The position numbers were made by a program, and so were the translations under genes. The notes under the pieces are model-generated. The model searched no databases and had not been told where the DNA came from. It saw nothing but the letters and a program-made list of their open reading frames with translations. Source: Nostocoides sp. (GTDB taxonomy: Bacteria; Actinomycetota; Actinomycetes; Actinomycetales; Dermatophilaceae). Taken from it: a stretch of DNA of 64,000 nt. Positions 42,793 through 51,189 of this stretch are shown in pieces. The stretch spans positions 744,001-808,000 of the forward strand of contig JADJVJ010000006.1 in NCBI GenBank assembly GCA_016716625.1, written 5' to 3'. Positions within the stretch are counted from its first letter, which is position 1. Each line of letters opens with the position of its first letter.

Positions 42793-44070
42793 GTGACCGG
42801 CCTGTCCTCCACTCCGTCACCTCCCCGGTCTCGTTGGCGGGCGGGGTGGTGGCACGTCGTCTTCCTCGTGCTCGACATGCCGGTCGGACTCGTTGCGCTC
42901 GGAATCGTCGTGCTCGTCATCACCGGAGTGTCCACTCTCCCCCTCGCTTTCGTCGGAGCGTTGATCCTCGTACCCACGCTGTGGTTCGCCGAGCTCTTCG
43001 GTCAGGCCGAGCGGGTCCGCCTCGAAGCGTTCCTGGGAGTGCGGATCGACCCGCCCAACGCGCAGCAGCACACCACGTCGTGGCGGCGGCTCCTGCTCGA
43101 CCGCGCCCGGTGGCGCGCCACGGCATACGCCGCGATCTGTTCTCTGTGGGCGACGTTCATCGGGGCAGTCGTCATGTCGGTACTCGGCGCCTGCCTCCCC
43201 ATTCTCCTCACCGCGTTCCTTCCGGGCATCGCGCCACCCGGTGGCATCCGGCTCTTGCCGTGGTTGAGGGTCCCGGCCGGCGCCGACATCTGGCTGCTTG
43301 CGGGGATGGCCGGTCTCGTCCTCGTCCTCGCGCCGCTCGTGGCCGCCAGGCTGACCTGCGTCGACGTCGCCTTGGCGCGGTGGCTCCTGGGACCAGACCC
43401 CCGGGATGCGATCGCGGCCTTGGCGTCTCGAGTCGACACCTTGACCGAGGACCGCGCCGCCACGGTCGACTCGGTCGAGGAGGAACGGAGACGGATCGAG
43501 CGAGACCTGCACGACGGACCCCAACAGCGATTGGTCTCCATCGCCATGGACCTCGGCAGGGCCCGCGAGTGGCTCGACGAGGACCCCGCTCACGCCAGGG
43601 CGCTCCTCGACTCGGCCCACACCGCCTCCAAGGAGGCCATCGCGGAGATCCGCAACGTGGCCCGCGGGATCGCTCCACCGGTGCTCACCGACCGAGGGCT
43701 CGATGCCGCCATCTCGGCGTTGGCTGCCCGCACGAGTGTCCCGGTGACCGTCGACATCGAGGGCGTCGGACGGCTGGACCCGACCACCGAGGCGATCGCC
43801 TACTTCTGCGTCTCCGAGTGCCTCACCAATGTCGTCAAGCACGCCGACGCCGCGGCCGTCACGGTGAGCCTGCGCCGAGCAGGCACCGACCTCGTCGTGA
43901 GGGTGTCGGACGATGGCTGCGGCGGGGCCGATCCGGCCGGCGGCACCGGTCTGACCGGACTGCGGCAGCGTGTGCGGGCTGTCGACGGCAACCTCTCCGT
44001 GGACTCTCCACCGGGCGGCCCGACCGTCGTCACGGCCAACCTGCCCCACCGCACCCGGAGGCCCTCATGA
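42793..44070 (+). CDS. Sensor histidine kinase with putative-sensor membrane domain
   Basis: This 425-residue kinase has four membrane helices in a sensor domain common in actinobacteria (residues 20-190), then ERRRIERDLHDGPQQRLVSIAMDLG, where the His of DLHDG is the phosphoacceptor. The HATPase domain shows YFCVSECLTNVVKHADA and VRVSDDGCGGADPAGGTGLTGLRQRV. The stop overlaps the response regulator start (ATGA). The downstream DUF4097 gene is probably part of the same unit. Confidence 0.92.
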   Translation: MTGLSSTPSPPRSRWRAGWWHVVFLVLDMPVGLVALGIVVLVITGVSTLPLAFVGALILVPTLWFAELFGQAERVRLEAFLGVRIDPPNAQQHTTSWRRLLLDRARWRATAYAAICSLWATFIGAVVMSVLGACLPILLTAFLPGIAPPGGIRLLPWLRVPAGADIWLLAGMAGLVLVLAPLVAARLTCVDVALARWLLGPDPRDAIAALASRVDTLTEDRAATVDSVEEERRRIERDLHDGPQQRLVSIAMDLGRAREWLDEDPAHARALLDSAHTASKEAIAEIRNVARGIAPPVLTDRGLDAAISALAARTSVPVTVDIEGVGRLDPTTEAIAYFCVSECLTNVVKHADAAAVTVSLRRAGTDLVVRVSDDGCGGADPAGGTGLTGLRQRVRAVDGNLSVDSPPGGPTVVTANLPHRTRRPS

Positions 44071-44726
44071 ACCCGACGACCGTGGTCATCGCGGAGGACT
44101 CAGTCCTGCTCCGCGAAGGGCTGGTCCGGCTCCTGCACGAAGGCGGGTTCTTGGTGTCCGCGGCCTGCGGCGACGCCGAGACCTTTCTCGCCGCCGTTGA
44201 CCAGCATCGTCCCGACCTCGTCGTCATCGACGTCCGGATGCCCCCGACCTTCACCTCGGAGGGCATCCGCGCCGCCCTGGTTGTCCGCGAGATGCACCCG
44301 AGCACCGCCGTCGTCGTCCTCAGCCAGTACGTCGAGGAGGAGTATGCCGCCGAGCTCGTCGCGAGCCGGCCCCGCGGGGTGGGCTACCTCCTCAAGGACC
44401 GGGTCGCGGACACCCGGGAGTTCCTTGACGCCGTGCGTTCCGTGGCGGCCGGGGCGACGATGCTCGACCCGGAGGTGGTCACCCAGCTCCTCATCCGGTC
44501 TCGGCACAAGGACCCGTTGGCGCGGCTCACCCCCCGCGAACGGGAGGTCCTGGCCCTCATGGCCCAAGGCCGGGCCAACGCCGGCATCGCGGCGGCACTT
44601 GTCGTCACCGAGGGGGCCGTCGAGAAGCACGTGTCCTCGATCTTCGTCAAGCTCGACCTGGCGCCCACCGACGGCGATCATCGCCGCGTCCTCGCCGTCC
44701 TCCAGTACCTCCGAAACGACTCGTGA
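44067..44726 (+). CDS. NarL-type response regulator
   Basis: This 219-residue regulator has a receiver domain with Glu10/Asp11, phosphoacceptor Asp55 (LVVIDVRMPP) and Lys in YLLKDRV, then a LuxR-type HTH (LTPREREVLALMAQGRANAGIAAALVVTEGAVEKHVSSIF). It is coupled to the kinase by a 4-base overlap. Related LiaSR/VraSR-like systems respond to envelope stress and control DUF4097 genes, which fits the next gene. Confidence 0.93.
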   Translation: MNPTTVVIAEDSVLLREGLVRLLHEGGFLVSAACGDAETFLAAVDQHRPDLVVIDVRMPPTFTSEGIRAALVVREMHPSTAVVVLSQYVEEEYAAELVASRPRGVGYLLKDRVADTREFLDAVRSVAAGATMLDPEVVTQLLIRSRHKDPLARLTPREREVLALMAQGRANAGIAAALVVTEGAVEKHVSSIFVKLDLAPTDGDHRRVLAVLQYLRNDS

Positions 44727-44734
44727 GGACCACC

Positions 44735-45442
44735 ATGTCCGATCACCGCGTGCTGAAGTCGCTTGGCGTCGCCGTCGCCTGCCTCGCCGTCGGTGGCAGC
44801 GCCATGTCCGTAGCCGGCTACACCCACTCCCGCACAGACACCCACACGGTGAACCTGCCCACCGGTGTGAGCGCCCTCGACGTCACGGCCGGACCAGGGG
44901 ACGTACGCGTACGCCCCGAGGCCGCCGCTGGACCGTCAGCCGTCGCGCGGCTGCGCTGGGCCTTCATCAAGCCCACCGTGGGCAGCACCGTCGACGGTGA
45001 ACGGGTGTCGCTTGTCGACGAGTGCTCGTTCTCCCTGTTCGGGGACTGCTCCACGAGTTGGGATCTTGCCCTGCCCCAGGGGACACCCGTGCGCGTCCGG
45101 ACAACCTCAGGTGACATCTCCGTGGATGGACTTGACGGGGACCTCGAGGTCGACACGACCAGCGGTGATGTCATCGGTGGTGTCTTCTCCGCCAAACGGG
45201 TCACCGTCACGGCCACCTCGGGTGATGTGGACCTGCGGCTCAGCACCGCCCCCGAGTCGGTGGTCGTGACGTCGACCAGCGGCTCCATCCGCCTCGTCCT
45301 CCCGAACGACGGAACCGCGTATGCCGTGCAGGTTTCCACCGCGGCCGGGGACGTGACGAACGAGTTGGTCAATGCCCCAGGCGCAACCCACCGCATCGTC
45401 GTTGAGACGACCTCCGGGGACATCGAGGTCGTTCGGGGCTGA
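44735..45442 (+). CDS. DUF4097 beta-repeat protein
   Basis: This 235-residue exported protein has an N-terminal hydrophobic segment (LGVAVACLAVGGSAMSVAG) and a right-handed beta-helix-like domain with the repeated TSGD motif (VRTTSGDISV, DTTSGDVIGG, TATSGDVDLR, VETTSGDIEV), typical of DUF4097 or LiaX-like adhesins. The ATG at 44735 follows GAGGACC; a GTG at 44723 overlaps the regulator stop and is an alternative. It is probably a target or modulator of the two-component system. Confidence 0.82.
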   Translation: MSDHRVLKSLGVAVACLAVGGSAMSVAGYTHSRTDTHTVNLPTGVSALDVTAGPGDVRVRPEAAAGPSAVARLRWAFIKPTVGSTVDGERVSLVDECSFSLFGDCSTSWDLALPQGTPVRVRTTSGDISVDGLDGDLEVDTTSGDVIGGVFSAKRVTVTATSGDVDLRLSTAPESVVVTSTSGSIRLVLPNDGTAYAVQVSTAAGDVTNELVNAPGATHRIVVETTSGDIEVVRG

Positions 45443-45481
45443 GACGGTTGGCCCGCTACATGCGGAACGGTTGCCCATACC

Positions 45482-45519
45482 TACATGACATCTACTCGTC
45501 TTCGAGTAGATGTCATGTA
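45482..45519. promoter_or_regulatory. Perfect 17-base inverted repeat
   Basis: Arms TACATGACATCTACTCG (45482-45498) and its exact complement (45503-45519) flank a TCTT loop. At about 40% GC it stands out from its surroundings. It lies between convergent genes. It could terminate transcription from both sides or be a regulator site; no T-run follows. Confidence 0.6.
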
Positions 45520-45664
45520 CCCCGTAGAAGTCGAGGCCGCCTGGTCGATACGCCGCCCTGAAGGCTGCGTCACGGCATACACGCCGGGTCGGCGCCGAGA
45601 GCGGGAGGAAAGCGAGCGAGCGGGCCGCGACGTCGCTCGGCCGTGTCCTCGGTGCTCGATGGAC

Positions 45665-46342
45665 CTAGCGGACGATCTTGAAGTTGAACATCGGTGTGCC
45701 GAGAGCACCCATCAGGCGGAGCCAAACCGGGAGCAGCATCTCGGTACCGCGAGCGGTGCTGAGGTCGCCCAGGTCGATCACGTCGGTGTGACCGAGCTCG
45801 GTGAGCAGCGTCGTCACCAGGGCCTTGGCGTCGGCGTCGTCGCCGGACACGAACACGCTCGAGCCCTCGGGCAGCAGGTCGGGCCGGACCATGAGGTTGG
45901 CGTTGAGGGTGTTCAGCGATTTGACGACCCTGGCGGCGGGGAACGCTCGTTGGATCTGTTCACCGAGGGAGTCGGTGTCCTTGACGAACAGTGTGGGCGG
46001 CATCCCGGCGGTGAAGTCGAGCGGGTTGGCGATGTCCAGGAGCACCTTGCCGGACAGGTTGTCCGCCCCTGCCGCGGCGAGCACCTCGAGCGAGGCGCTC
46101 CCCGAGGTGGCGTTGACCACGACGTCGGCCCCAGCAGAAGCCTCGGGGTAGTTGGCGAGGCGGACACCGTCGTGCTCGCCTGCCCACACGGAGTATGGCG
46201 GGTTCCCCATCCCGTCGCTGTCGGTGCGGGCACGGGTGCGCTGGGGGTCGCGGGTGCCGATGGTGATGTCATGGCCGAGTTCGGCGAAGCGGCCGGCGAT
46301 GGCCCGACCGACTCCTCCGGTGCCGAGAACTGCGATCTTCAT
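45665..46342 (-). CDS. NADPH-dependent F420 reductase-like dinucleotide-binding protein
   Basis: This 225-residue protein has an N-terminal Rossmann motif KIAVLGTGGVGRAIAGRFAELGHDITIGTRDP and the F420 oxidoreductase-type domain (LLDIANPLDF, VVKSLNTLNANLMV). Such proteins either reduce F420 with NADPH or act on other substrates. The start at 46342 (MKIAVLG) is chosen. A TetR gene is divergent and two matching operators lie between, so it is probably repressed by that regulator. Note that an F420-dependent enzyme gene (fgd) is also in this window. Confidence 0.82.
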   Translation of the reverse strand: MKIAVLGTGGVGRAIAGRFAELGHDITIGTRDPQRTRARTDSDGMGNPPYSVWAGEHDGVRLANYPEASAGADVVVNATSGSASLEVLAAAGADNLSGKVLLDIANPLDFTAGMPPTLFVKDTDSLGEQIQRAFPAARVVKSLNTLNANLMVRPDLLPEGSSVFVSGDDADAKALVTTLLTELGHTDVIDLGDLSTARGTEMLLPVWLRLMGALGTPMFNFKIVR

Positions 46343-46368
46343 GAGAGGTGCTCCTTGCACTCGACAAG

Positions 46369-46386
46369 ACAGACAGATCTGTCTGT
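46369..46386. promoter_or_regulatory. TetR-type operator 1
   Basis: ACAGACAGATCTGTCTGT is a perfect 18-base palindrome, 26 bases before the oxidoreductase start codon. It matches operator 2 in its core. Confidence 0.75.
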
Positions 46387-46402
46387 TCCCGCTGGCGACA
46401 CT

Positions 46403-46422
46403 AACAGACAGATCTGTCTATT
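46403..46422. promoter_or_regulatory. TetR-type operator 2
   Basis: AACAGACAGATCTGTCTATT has the same 14-base core as operator 1, with one asymmetric position outside it. The two centres are 35 bases apart. This site is 19 bases before the tetR start, so the regulator should control both itself and the oxidoreductase. Confidence 0.75.
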
Positions 46423-46441
46423 CGCAAGGTAAGGTGAGCCC

Positions 46442-47047
46442 ATGATGAGAACTGCCCCGGCCCGAGCCGTGCTCACCGCGCCGGTCAGCGCCACCCGGCA
46501 GCGGATCTTGGACACGGCCTTCCGGCTGTTCTATGCCCACGGCATCCGGGCCGTCGGAGTGGACCGGATCATCGCCGAGTCCGAGGTGGCCAAGGCGACG
46601 TTCTACAAGCATTTCCCGGCCAAGGACAACCTGGTCCTGGCCTATCTGGACAAGGTCGACGAGATCTGGACCGGGCAGCTGGTGGCCGCCGCCTTGGCCG
46701 CTGGCCCCAAGCCGGCCGACCAACTGGTCGGCATGTTCGACGCATTGGGGAGCGCCTGCCGCCGCGAGGGCTACCGCGGCTGCGCGTTCATCAACGCCGC
46801 CGCCGAGAACGAAGCCGGTACCCCGATCCACGACCGCACGCTGGCCCATAAGGATGCGGTCCGTGCCTGGGTCCGCTCCCTGGCCGAGGACGCGGGTGCC
46901 GCCGACCCCGACGCGCTAGCCCGCGCGCTCACCCTGCTCCTCGACGGTGGGCTGGCGAGCGGCTCGGTGGACGGGCGACCGGACGCTCCTCTGGCAGCCC
47001 AGGCCGCCGCACGAGTCCTTGTCGAGGGGGCCTGCCTTCGAGCTTGA
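46442..47047 (+). CDS. TetR-family transcriptional regulator
   Basis: This 201-residue repressor has an N-terminal HTH, RQRILDTAFRLFYAHGIRAVGVDRIIAESEVAKATFYKHFPAKDNL, followed by a ligand-binding domain with GCAFINAAAE, typical of the TetR_C group found with oxidoreductases. It is divergent from the F420 reductase-like gene, with two matching palindromic operators between. A ligand cannot be named. Confidence 0.9.
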   Translation: MMRTAPARAVLTAPVSATRQRILDTAFRLFYAHGIRAVGVDRIIAESEVAKATFYKHFPAKDNLVLAYLDKVDEIWTGQLVAAALAAGPKPADQLVGMFDALGSACRREGYRGCAFINAAAENEAGTPIHDRTLAHKDAVRAWVRSLAEDAGAADPDALARALTLLLDGGLASGSVDGRPDAPLAAQAAARVLVEGACLRA

Positions 47048-47049
47048 CC

Positions 47050-47463
47050 TCGACGAGCTGACAGGATGTCTGCGCCGCCACGGCACGGCAGCACCGGTAT
47101 GACGATCTCCAAGGGGATCGCCGAGTCGGCAAGCTCCTGCCTGGCATTGCACCGGCCGCTTCGTGCGGTGCTGAACACGTCCGCCATGGCCACACCGAGG
47201 AGTGACGAGGCCGCGTAGGGGCGGTCGTTGACGTACTGAGCCAGGCTGAAGTCTGGGGCATTGCGGGCGCGCGAGCGAGCGAGCAGTATCGGGTCGACGC
47301 GCAGCATGAGCGCCGCCGTGCACCGTTCCTCAGTTGCTTCGGGGTAGAGGACCGTGACACTCCCGAAGGATTGCGTGAACTCCTGCACCCGGTCGGGGTG
47401 CTTGTGCAGCAAGTAGACCAGGTCGGTGGCCGGTCGGTGGGTGGTGGAGACGGTCAGGAGCAC
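47050..47463 (-). pseudogene. hen1: Truncated hen1 (N-terminal domain remnant)
   Basis: The frame from 47463 opens MLLTVSTTHRPATDLVYLLHKHPDRVQEF and continues SFGSVTVLYPEATEERCTAALMLRVDP, LAQYVNDRPYAASSLLGVAMADVFSTARSGR and IPLEIVIPVLPCRGGADIL. This is the N-terminal ligase-activating domain of bacterial Hen1, the 3'-terminal RNA ribose 2'-O-methyltransferase of the Pnkp/Hen1 RNA-repair system. The expected methyltransferase domain is absent; beyond about 47050 the frame runs antisense into tetR. No pnkp gene is adjacent. Confidence 0.8.
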
Positions 47464-47549
47464 AGCAGCCAGTCTGCCCGAGCGATCGCTGCCCCTCGGA
47501 GCGAATTTCCAGGTCCGCCCTTCCCCGGGCCTGTGTGAGAGGCTCGACC

Positions 47550-47981
47550 ATGCCCGATCTCGTGGTGTTCTCCGTCCTGACTGACGGTCCGGCGCAGATC
47601 GTCCCCGAGGTCAACGGCCGCTCCTTGGTGGACCTGGTCACCGAGTTCGAGGAGAGCCGCTCCTTCACCCCCGCCGGTGGGTATGCCGGCCTGGTGCCGG
47701 CGCACTTCACGTTTGGGGACCTCGCCCGCTACTACCTCGGCGAAGAGCCAGAGCAGTGGCCGAAGCCCGGACACCTGTGGCTGCTCGGCTGTGAGTGCGG
47801 AGAGGTTGGCTGCTGGCCGCTCGCAGCGCGGGTCACCGCCACCGACGAAACCGTGGCGTGGTCGAACTTTCACACGCCTCAGCGCGCGGGCCGCGACTAC
47901 ACCGGCTTCGGGCCTTTCCTCTTCGCGCGCGACCACTACGATCTGGCGGTCCGGCGAGCGATTCGCCGGGGAGAGTGGTGA
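47550..47981 (+). CDS. Conserved hypothetical protein
   Basis: This 143-residue protein has no recognised domain. Visible features are SLVDLVTEFEESRSF near the N-terminus and a conserved-looking LLGCECGEVGCWPLAARV with three cysteines, followed by VAWSNFHTPQR. I have seen similar short proteins in other actinobacteria but know no function. The GNAT-VOC gene begins one base after its stop codon. Confidence 0.65.
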   Translation: MPDLVVFSVLTDGPAQIVPEVNGRSLVDLVTEFEESRSFTPAGGYAGLVPAHFTFGDLARYYLGEEPEQWPKPGHLWLLGCECGEVGCWPLAARVTATDETVAWSNFHTPQRAGRDYTGFGPFLFARDHYDLAVRRAIRRGEW

Positions 47982-47982
47982 G

Positions 47983-48900
47983 GTGCGCACCTCCCCGTGG
48001 CCGATGACCGTCGGCGACGTCCTCTTGCGCGAGGCCACCGCCGAGGACATCGAGACCCTGCTGACCTTCCGCAACGACCCGCAGGTCAACCGGTTCATGA
48101 TCCGCACCTCGGTCGACCCAGACCAGTTCCGGGCCGACTGGCGGGCGATCCCCGAGAGCGACACCGACTATTCCTGCGTCGCCGAGCTGGCCAGCGAGGT
48201 GGTCGCCATGGGCTTCCTCGAACTCATCGATGGCCTGGGCCAGCCCGGTCTGCCCGAACGCACCCAGGCGCGGATCGGCTACATCGTGGCCCCCTGGGCG
48301 GCCGGTCATGGCGTGGGTTCATCGGTGGCGCGTGGCCTCGTGACGGCAGCGTTCGACCGGCTCGGGGTGCGCCGGGTCATCGCCGCCTGCAACGCCGACA
48401 ACCCTGCCTCGGCCCGGATCCTGGAGAAGGCCGGGATGCGGCGCGAGCAACAGGGGCGACAGGACTCATGGCATGCCGAACTCGGCTGGGTCGACGGCTA
48501 CGAGTACGGGCTGCTCGCCGAGGAATGGCGGAGCCCGTCGCTGGGCACCGGCGCCACCCTGCGGGTCGAGATCGTCGCGGCCGATCTCGAGGTCAGCCTG
48601 GCGTTCTACCAGGCCCTGGGGTTCACCCTGACGTCCCGAAGTGCGGGGTACGCGAGCGTCCGATTCGGCGAGGTCCGCCTCGGTCTGGCCGCCGCCGAGG
48701 CCGTCGATCCGGTATGCCGTGCGGTCCCCGCCGGAACCGAGCTCGTTGTCGAGGTGCGTGACGTGACGTCCCTGCGAGATGCGTTTGTGGCGAACGGTAT
48801 TCGGCTCGCCGAGGGCCTGCGAGAACGCCCCTGGGGTTTGACCGACGTCCGGGTGACCGACCCGGATGGCTACTCCTGGCGGTTCACGAACCGGCGTTGA
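47983..48900 (+). CDS. GNAT acetyltransferase fused to a VOC domain
   Basis: This 305-residue protein has a GNAT fold at residues 10-185 (RFMIRTSVDP, RIGYIVAPWAAGHGVGSSVARGLVTAAFDRLGVRRVIAACNADNPASARILEKAGM), where the acetyl-CoA loop and the C-terminal motif are present. A VOC domain follows at residues 190-305 (RVEIVAADLEVSLAFYQALGFTLTSRSAGYASVRFGEV, DPDGYSWRFTNRR). The fusion suggests modification plus binding of one small ligand, perhaps an antibiotic-resistance type function. The GTG at 47983 has GGGGAGAG upstream; an ATG at 48004 is possible. Its 3' end overlaps that of the convergent aminotransferase gene by 17 bases. Confidence 0.78.
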   Translation: MRTSPWPMTVGDVLLREATAEDIETLLTFRNDPQVNRFMIRTSVDPDQFRADWRAIPESDTDYSCVAELASEVVAMGFLELIDGLGQPGLPERTQARIGYIVAPWAAGHGVGSSVARGLVTAAFDRLGVRRVIAACNADNPASARILEKAGMRREQQGRQDSWHAELGWVDGYEYGLLAEEWRSPSLGTGATLRVEIVAADLEVSLAFYQALGFTLTSRSAGYASVRFGEVRLGLAAAEAVDPVCRAVPAGTELVVEVRDVTSLRDAFVANGIRLAEGLRERPWGLTDVRVTDPDGYSWRFTNRR

Positions 48901-50143
48901 CGCCGAGACCTCCGAGCTCGGCGAGGGACTCATCGAGGGCGCCGACGAGCAGATCGACGCCGGAGTCGTCGATGACCAGCGGAGGCCGGATCTTCAGAAC
49001 CCGCCCGCCCGGGCCGGTGGCGGCGATGAGCACCCCGCGCTCGCGCATCCCGTCGACGACCGCCGAGGCCGCCTCCCCGGACGCGAGCTCCACGGCGACA
49101 TAGAGCCCGACGCCGCGAACCTCGACCCCGCCGTCATGACGCGACGCCACTTCCCGGACACCCTCGGAAAGCCTTCTCCCACACCGCGCGGAATGCTCCA
49201 CCAGTTGATCCCGTGCCACGACGTCGAGCACTGCCAGCCCGGCGGCACACGAGACCGGGTTTCCGCCGAAGGTGTTGAAATACCGGGTCCGGGCCGCCAT
49301 CGGCTCCGCCAGTTCTCGGCGCAGCACGACCCCCGCCAGCGGGTGGCCGTTACCCATCGGCTTACCCAGGGTCACCACATCGGGCTCGACGCCATGGCGT
49401 TCGAACCCCCACATCCGACCCGTCCGACCGAACCCGGCCTGCACCTCGTCGGCAATGAACACCCCACCCGCGGAACGCACCTCACGTGCAGCCCACTCAA
49501 GGAACCCGACCGGATCCGGCACCAGCCCATCACTGGAAAGCACGCTGTCCACGAGCAGCGCCGCGACCGGATGCCCGGCGCCCGCGAGCTCGTCCGCCGC
49601 CTCGGCGACGTCCCGGGCGAACCGTTCACCCTCCGCGGTGGTTCCCCCGACCGGAGGGTCGACAACCCGAACGTGCGGCCCAACCCCGAGCCCCAACGAG
49701 GGAGAGAGCGCCGCGATCGCCGCCGTCACCCCGTGATAGGCGGTCCGGGTAACGATCACCCCGCTCCGCCCGGTCGCCATCGTCACGAGCCGAAGCGCAA
49801 GGTCGTTGGCCTCCGAACCGGTGCAGGTGAACATCACCGTGTCCAGGCCGGCCGGCATGGTCGCGACGAGTCGCTCGGCATACTCGACGACGAGCGGGTG
49901 CAAGTATCGCGTGTGCGTGTTGAGCACCCCGGCCTGGCGCGAAATCGCTTCGACCACAGTCGGGTTCGCGTGCCCGACGGACGCTACGTTGTTGTAGCCG
50001 TCGAGGTAGCGCCGACCCTGCGCATCCCAGAGCCAGACACCCTCGCCGCGGACGATCTCGACCGGCTCCGCATAGAACAGCCGATACGCCGGGCCGAGCA
50101 CCGCCGCCCGCCGTGCCGCGAGGTCACCCGTGCCGCCGGTCAT
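48884..50143 (-). CDS. Class III aminotransferase-fold PLP enzyme, possible phospho-lyase
   Basis: This 419-residue PLP enzyme has GEGVWLWDAQGRRYLDGYNNVASVGHANPTVV, FTCTGSEANDLALRL, FIADEVQAGFGRTGRMWGF and VTLGKPMGNGHPLAGVV with the Schiff-base lysine. Members of this subgroup (AGXT2L1/2-like) are phospho-lyases that remove phosphate and ammonia from O-phosphoethanolamine or 5-phosphohydroxylysine. Its ATG overlaps the stop of an APH-family kinase, the same pairing. I infer a kinase/phospho-lyase pathway for a hydroxy-amine. An ATG at 50152 is an alternative start. Confidence 0.85.
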   Translation of the reverse strand: MTGGTGDLAARRAAVLGPAYRLFYAEPVEIVRGEGVWLWDAQGRRYLDGYNNVASVGHANPTVVEAISRQAGVLNTHTRYLHPLVVEYAERLVATMPAGLDTVMFTCTGSEANDLALRLVTMATGRSGVIVTRTAYHGVTAAIAALSPSLGLGVGPHVRVVDPPVGGTTAEGERFARDVAEAADELAGAGHPVAALLVDSVLSSDGLVPDPVGFLEWAAREVRSAGGVFIADEVQAGFGRTGRMWGFERHGVEPDVVTLGKPMGNGHPLAGVVLRRELAEPMAARTRYFNTFGGNPVSCAAGLAVLDVVARDQLVEHSARCGRRLSEGVREVASRHDGGVEVRGVGLYVAVELASGEAASAVVDGMRERGVLIAATGPGGRVLKIRPPLVIDDSGVDLLVGALDESLAELGGLGVNAGS

Positions 50144-51174
50144 GGTCGCCACCCGCTCTCGTGCAGTCCTCGCCGGGTGAGAGCCTCCAGGCCCGCCCGG
50201 GCACGTTCGTGGTTGCGCAGGATGTATGCCGCGTTGCCGGGATGGCGCTCGGCCCGCCGCCGGCTGATCGCCATCGCCAGCCCGAGTCGGGCCAGGACCA
50301 GGTCGAGGAAGGCTTCGACCTCGGCCACCGACAACGCCACGACCTCGCGATAGGCCGCGAGCAGTGCTGCTGGCCCATCCAGGGGCTGCGCCGGATCGAT
50401 GAGGTACGCCGCCGCAATCGCCGGGTCCTGCACGCGCGGACCGCGCACCAGGTCACCGACGTCGATGACTCCAGCGATGAGGCCCTCCCGGACGATGATG
50501 TTATGCGGGTTGAGGTCGTTGTGAATGAGTTGGCGTGGCAGGTCCGCGAGCCCCGTGAGCAGGCGTTCCCGCACCGGATCCAGGGCCTCGGCGAGATCGG
50601 CATGGGGTCCGACGAGGACGGCATACCGTGCATCATCGGTGAGGACGCGCGCGGTGTCCCACACCAGGAAGTGGTCCTCGGCCGGGTGCCGTAGTCCTTC
50701 GAGCGCGCGGTCGATCCGCCCCAGCACCGTCCCCAGCTGCCCGCCGAGTTCCGCACCGACAGAGGCGGATTCGGACAACGGCACCCCCTCGATCCAGGTC
50801 GTTAACCGCACCGCGCAGGACACACTGGGTGAGACCTCCACCCGCTCCCGCGCGCCGGGCAACGGCTCGACGACGCGCGGCACCGGCACCCCCGGGTCGA
50901 CCCGGGCGAGTTCGCGCAGGGCCGCGGTCTGCAGGCTGGTCACCCCAGGCCCCTCGTCGGGATGGATCACCTTGAGCATCCATGAGCCCTCGCCCGCGGC
51001 ACCGTCGAGATGGAAGTTGCGGTCACGCTCACCCGCGAGCGCTCGCGCGCGGCCACGCACTCCGAAGCACCGCAGCGCGATCACCTCGGCCGCCGCTGGC
51101 GACACCGGGGGCGCCGGCCGGTCGAGCACCCCGGCCAGCGGGTCCGGGGCGCGGGCCTGCTCCACGAACGTCAC
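50140..51174 (-). CDS. APH-family kinase (hydroxylysine kinase-like)
   Basis: This 344-residue kinase has an aminoglycoside-phosphotransferase fold: WMLKVIHPDE (ATP-binding lysine), QLIHNDLNPHNIIVREG (catalytic Asp) and GVIDVGDLVRGPRVQDPAIAAAYL (metal-binding Asp). Fusion or pairing of this kinase type with the class III enzyme next to it is the pattern of hydroxylysine kinase with 5-phosphohydroxylysine phospho-lyase. The GTG start at 51174 (VTFVEQARAPDP) is used because the promoter region shared with the divergent fgd gene is only 15 bases upstream. The true substrate is inferred, not shown. Confidence 0.82.
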   Translation of the reverse strand: MTFVEQARAPDPLAGVLDRPAPPVSPAAAEVIALRCFGVRGRARALAGERDRNFHLDGAAGEGSWMLKVIHPDEGPGVTSLQTAALRELARVDPGVPVPRVVEPLPGARERVEVSPSVSCAVRLTTWIEGVPLSESASVGAELGGQLGTVLGRIDRALEGLRHPAEDHFLVWDTARVLTDDARYAVLVGPHADLAEALDPVRERLLTGLADLPRQLIHNDLNPHNIIVREGLIAGVIDVGDLVRGPRVQDPAIAAAYLIDPAQPLDGPAALLAAYREVVALSVAEVEAFLDLVLARLGLAMAISRRRAERHPGNAAYILRNHERARAGLEALTRRGLHESGWRP

Positions 51175-51189
51175 GGTAGCGTGACGGCC

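Noticed and set aside
42138..44066. Plus-strand extension of the response regulator at 44067
   Set aside because: It overlaps the MMPL and kinase genes and has no domain; ATG 44067 has the expected 4-base overlap.
46771..47463. A 230-residue protein on the minus strand
   Set aside because: Only the first ~137 residues match Hen1; the rest is antisense to tetR and low complexity.
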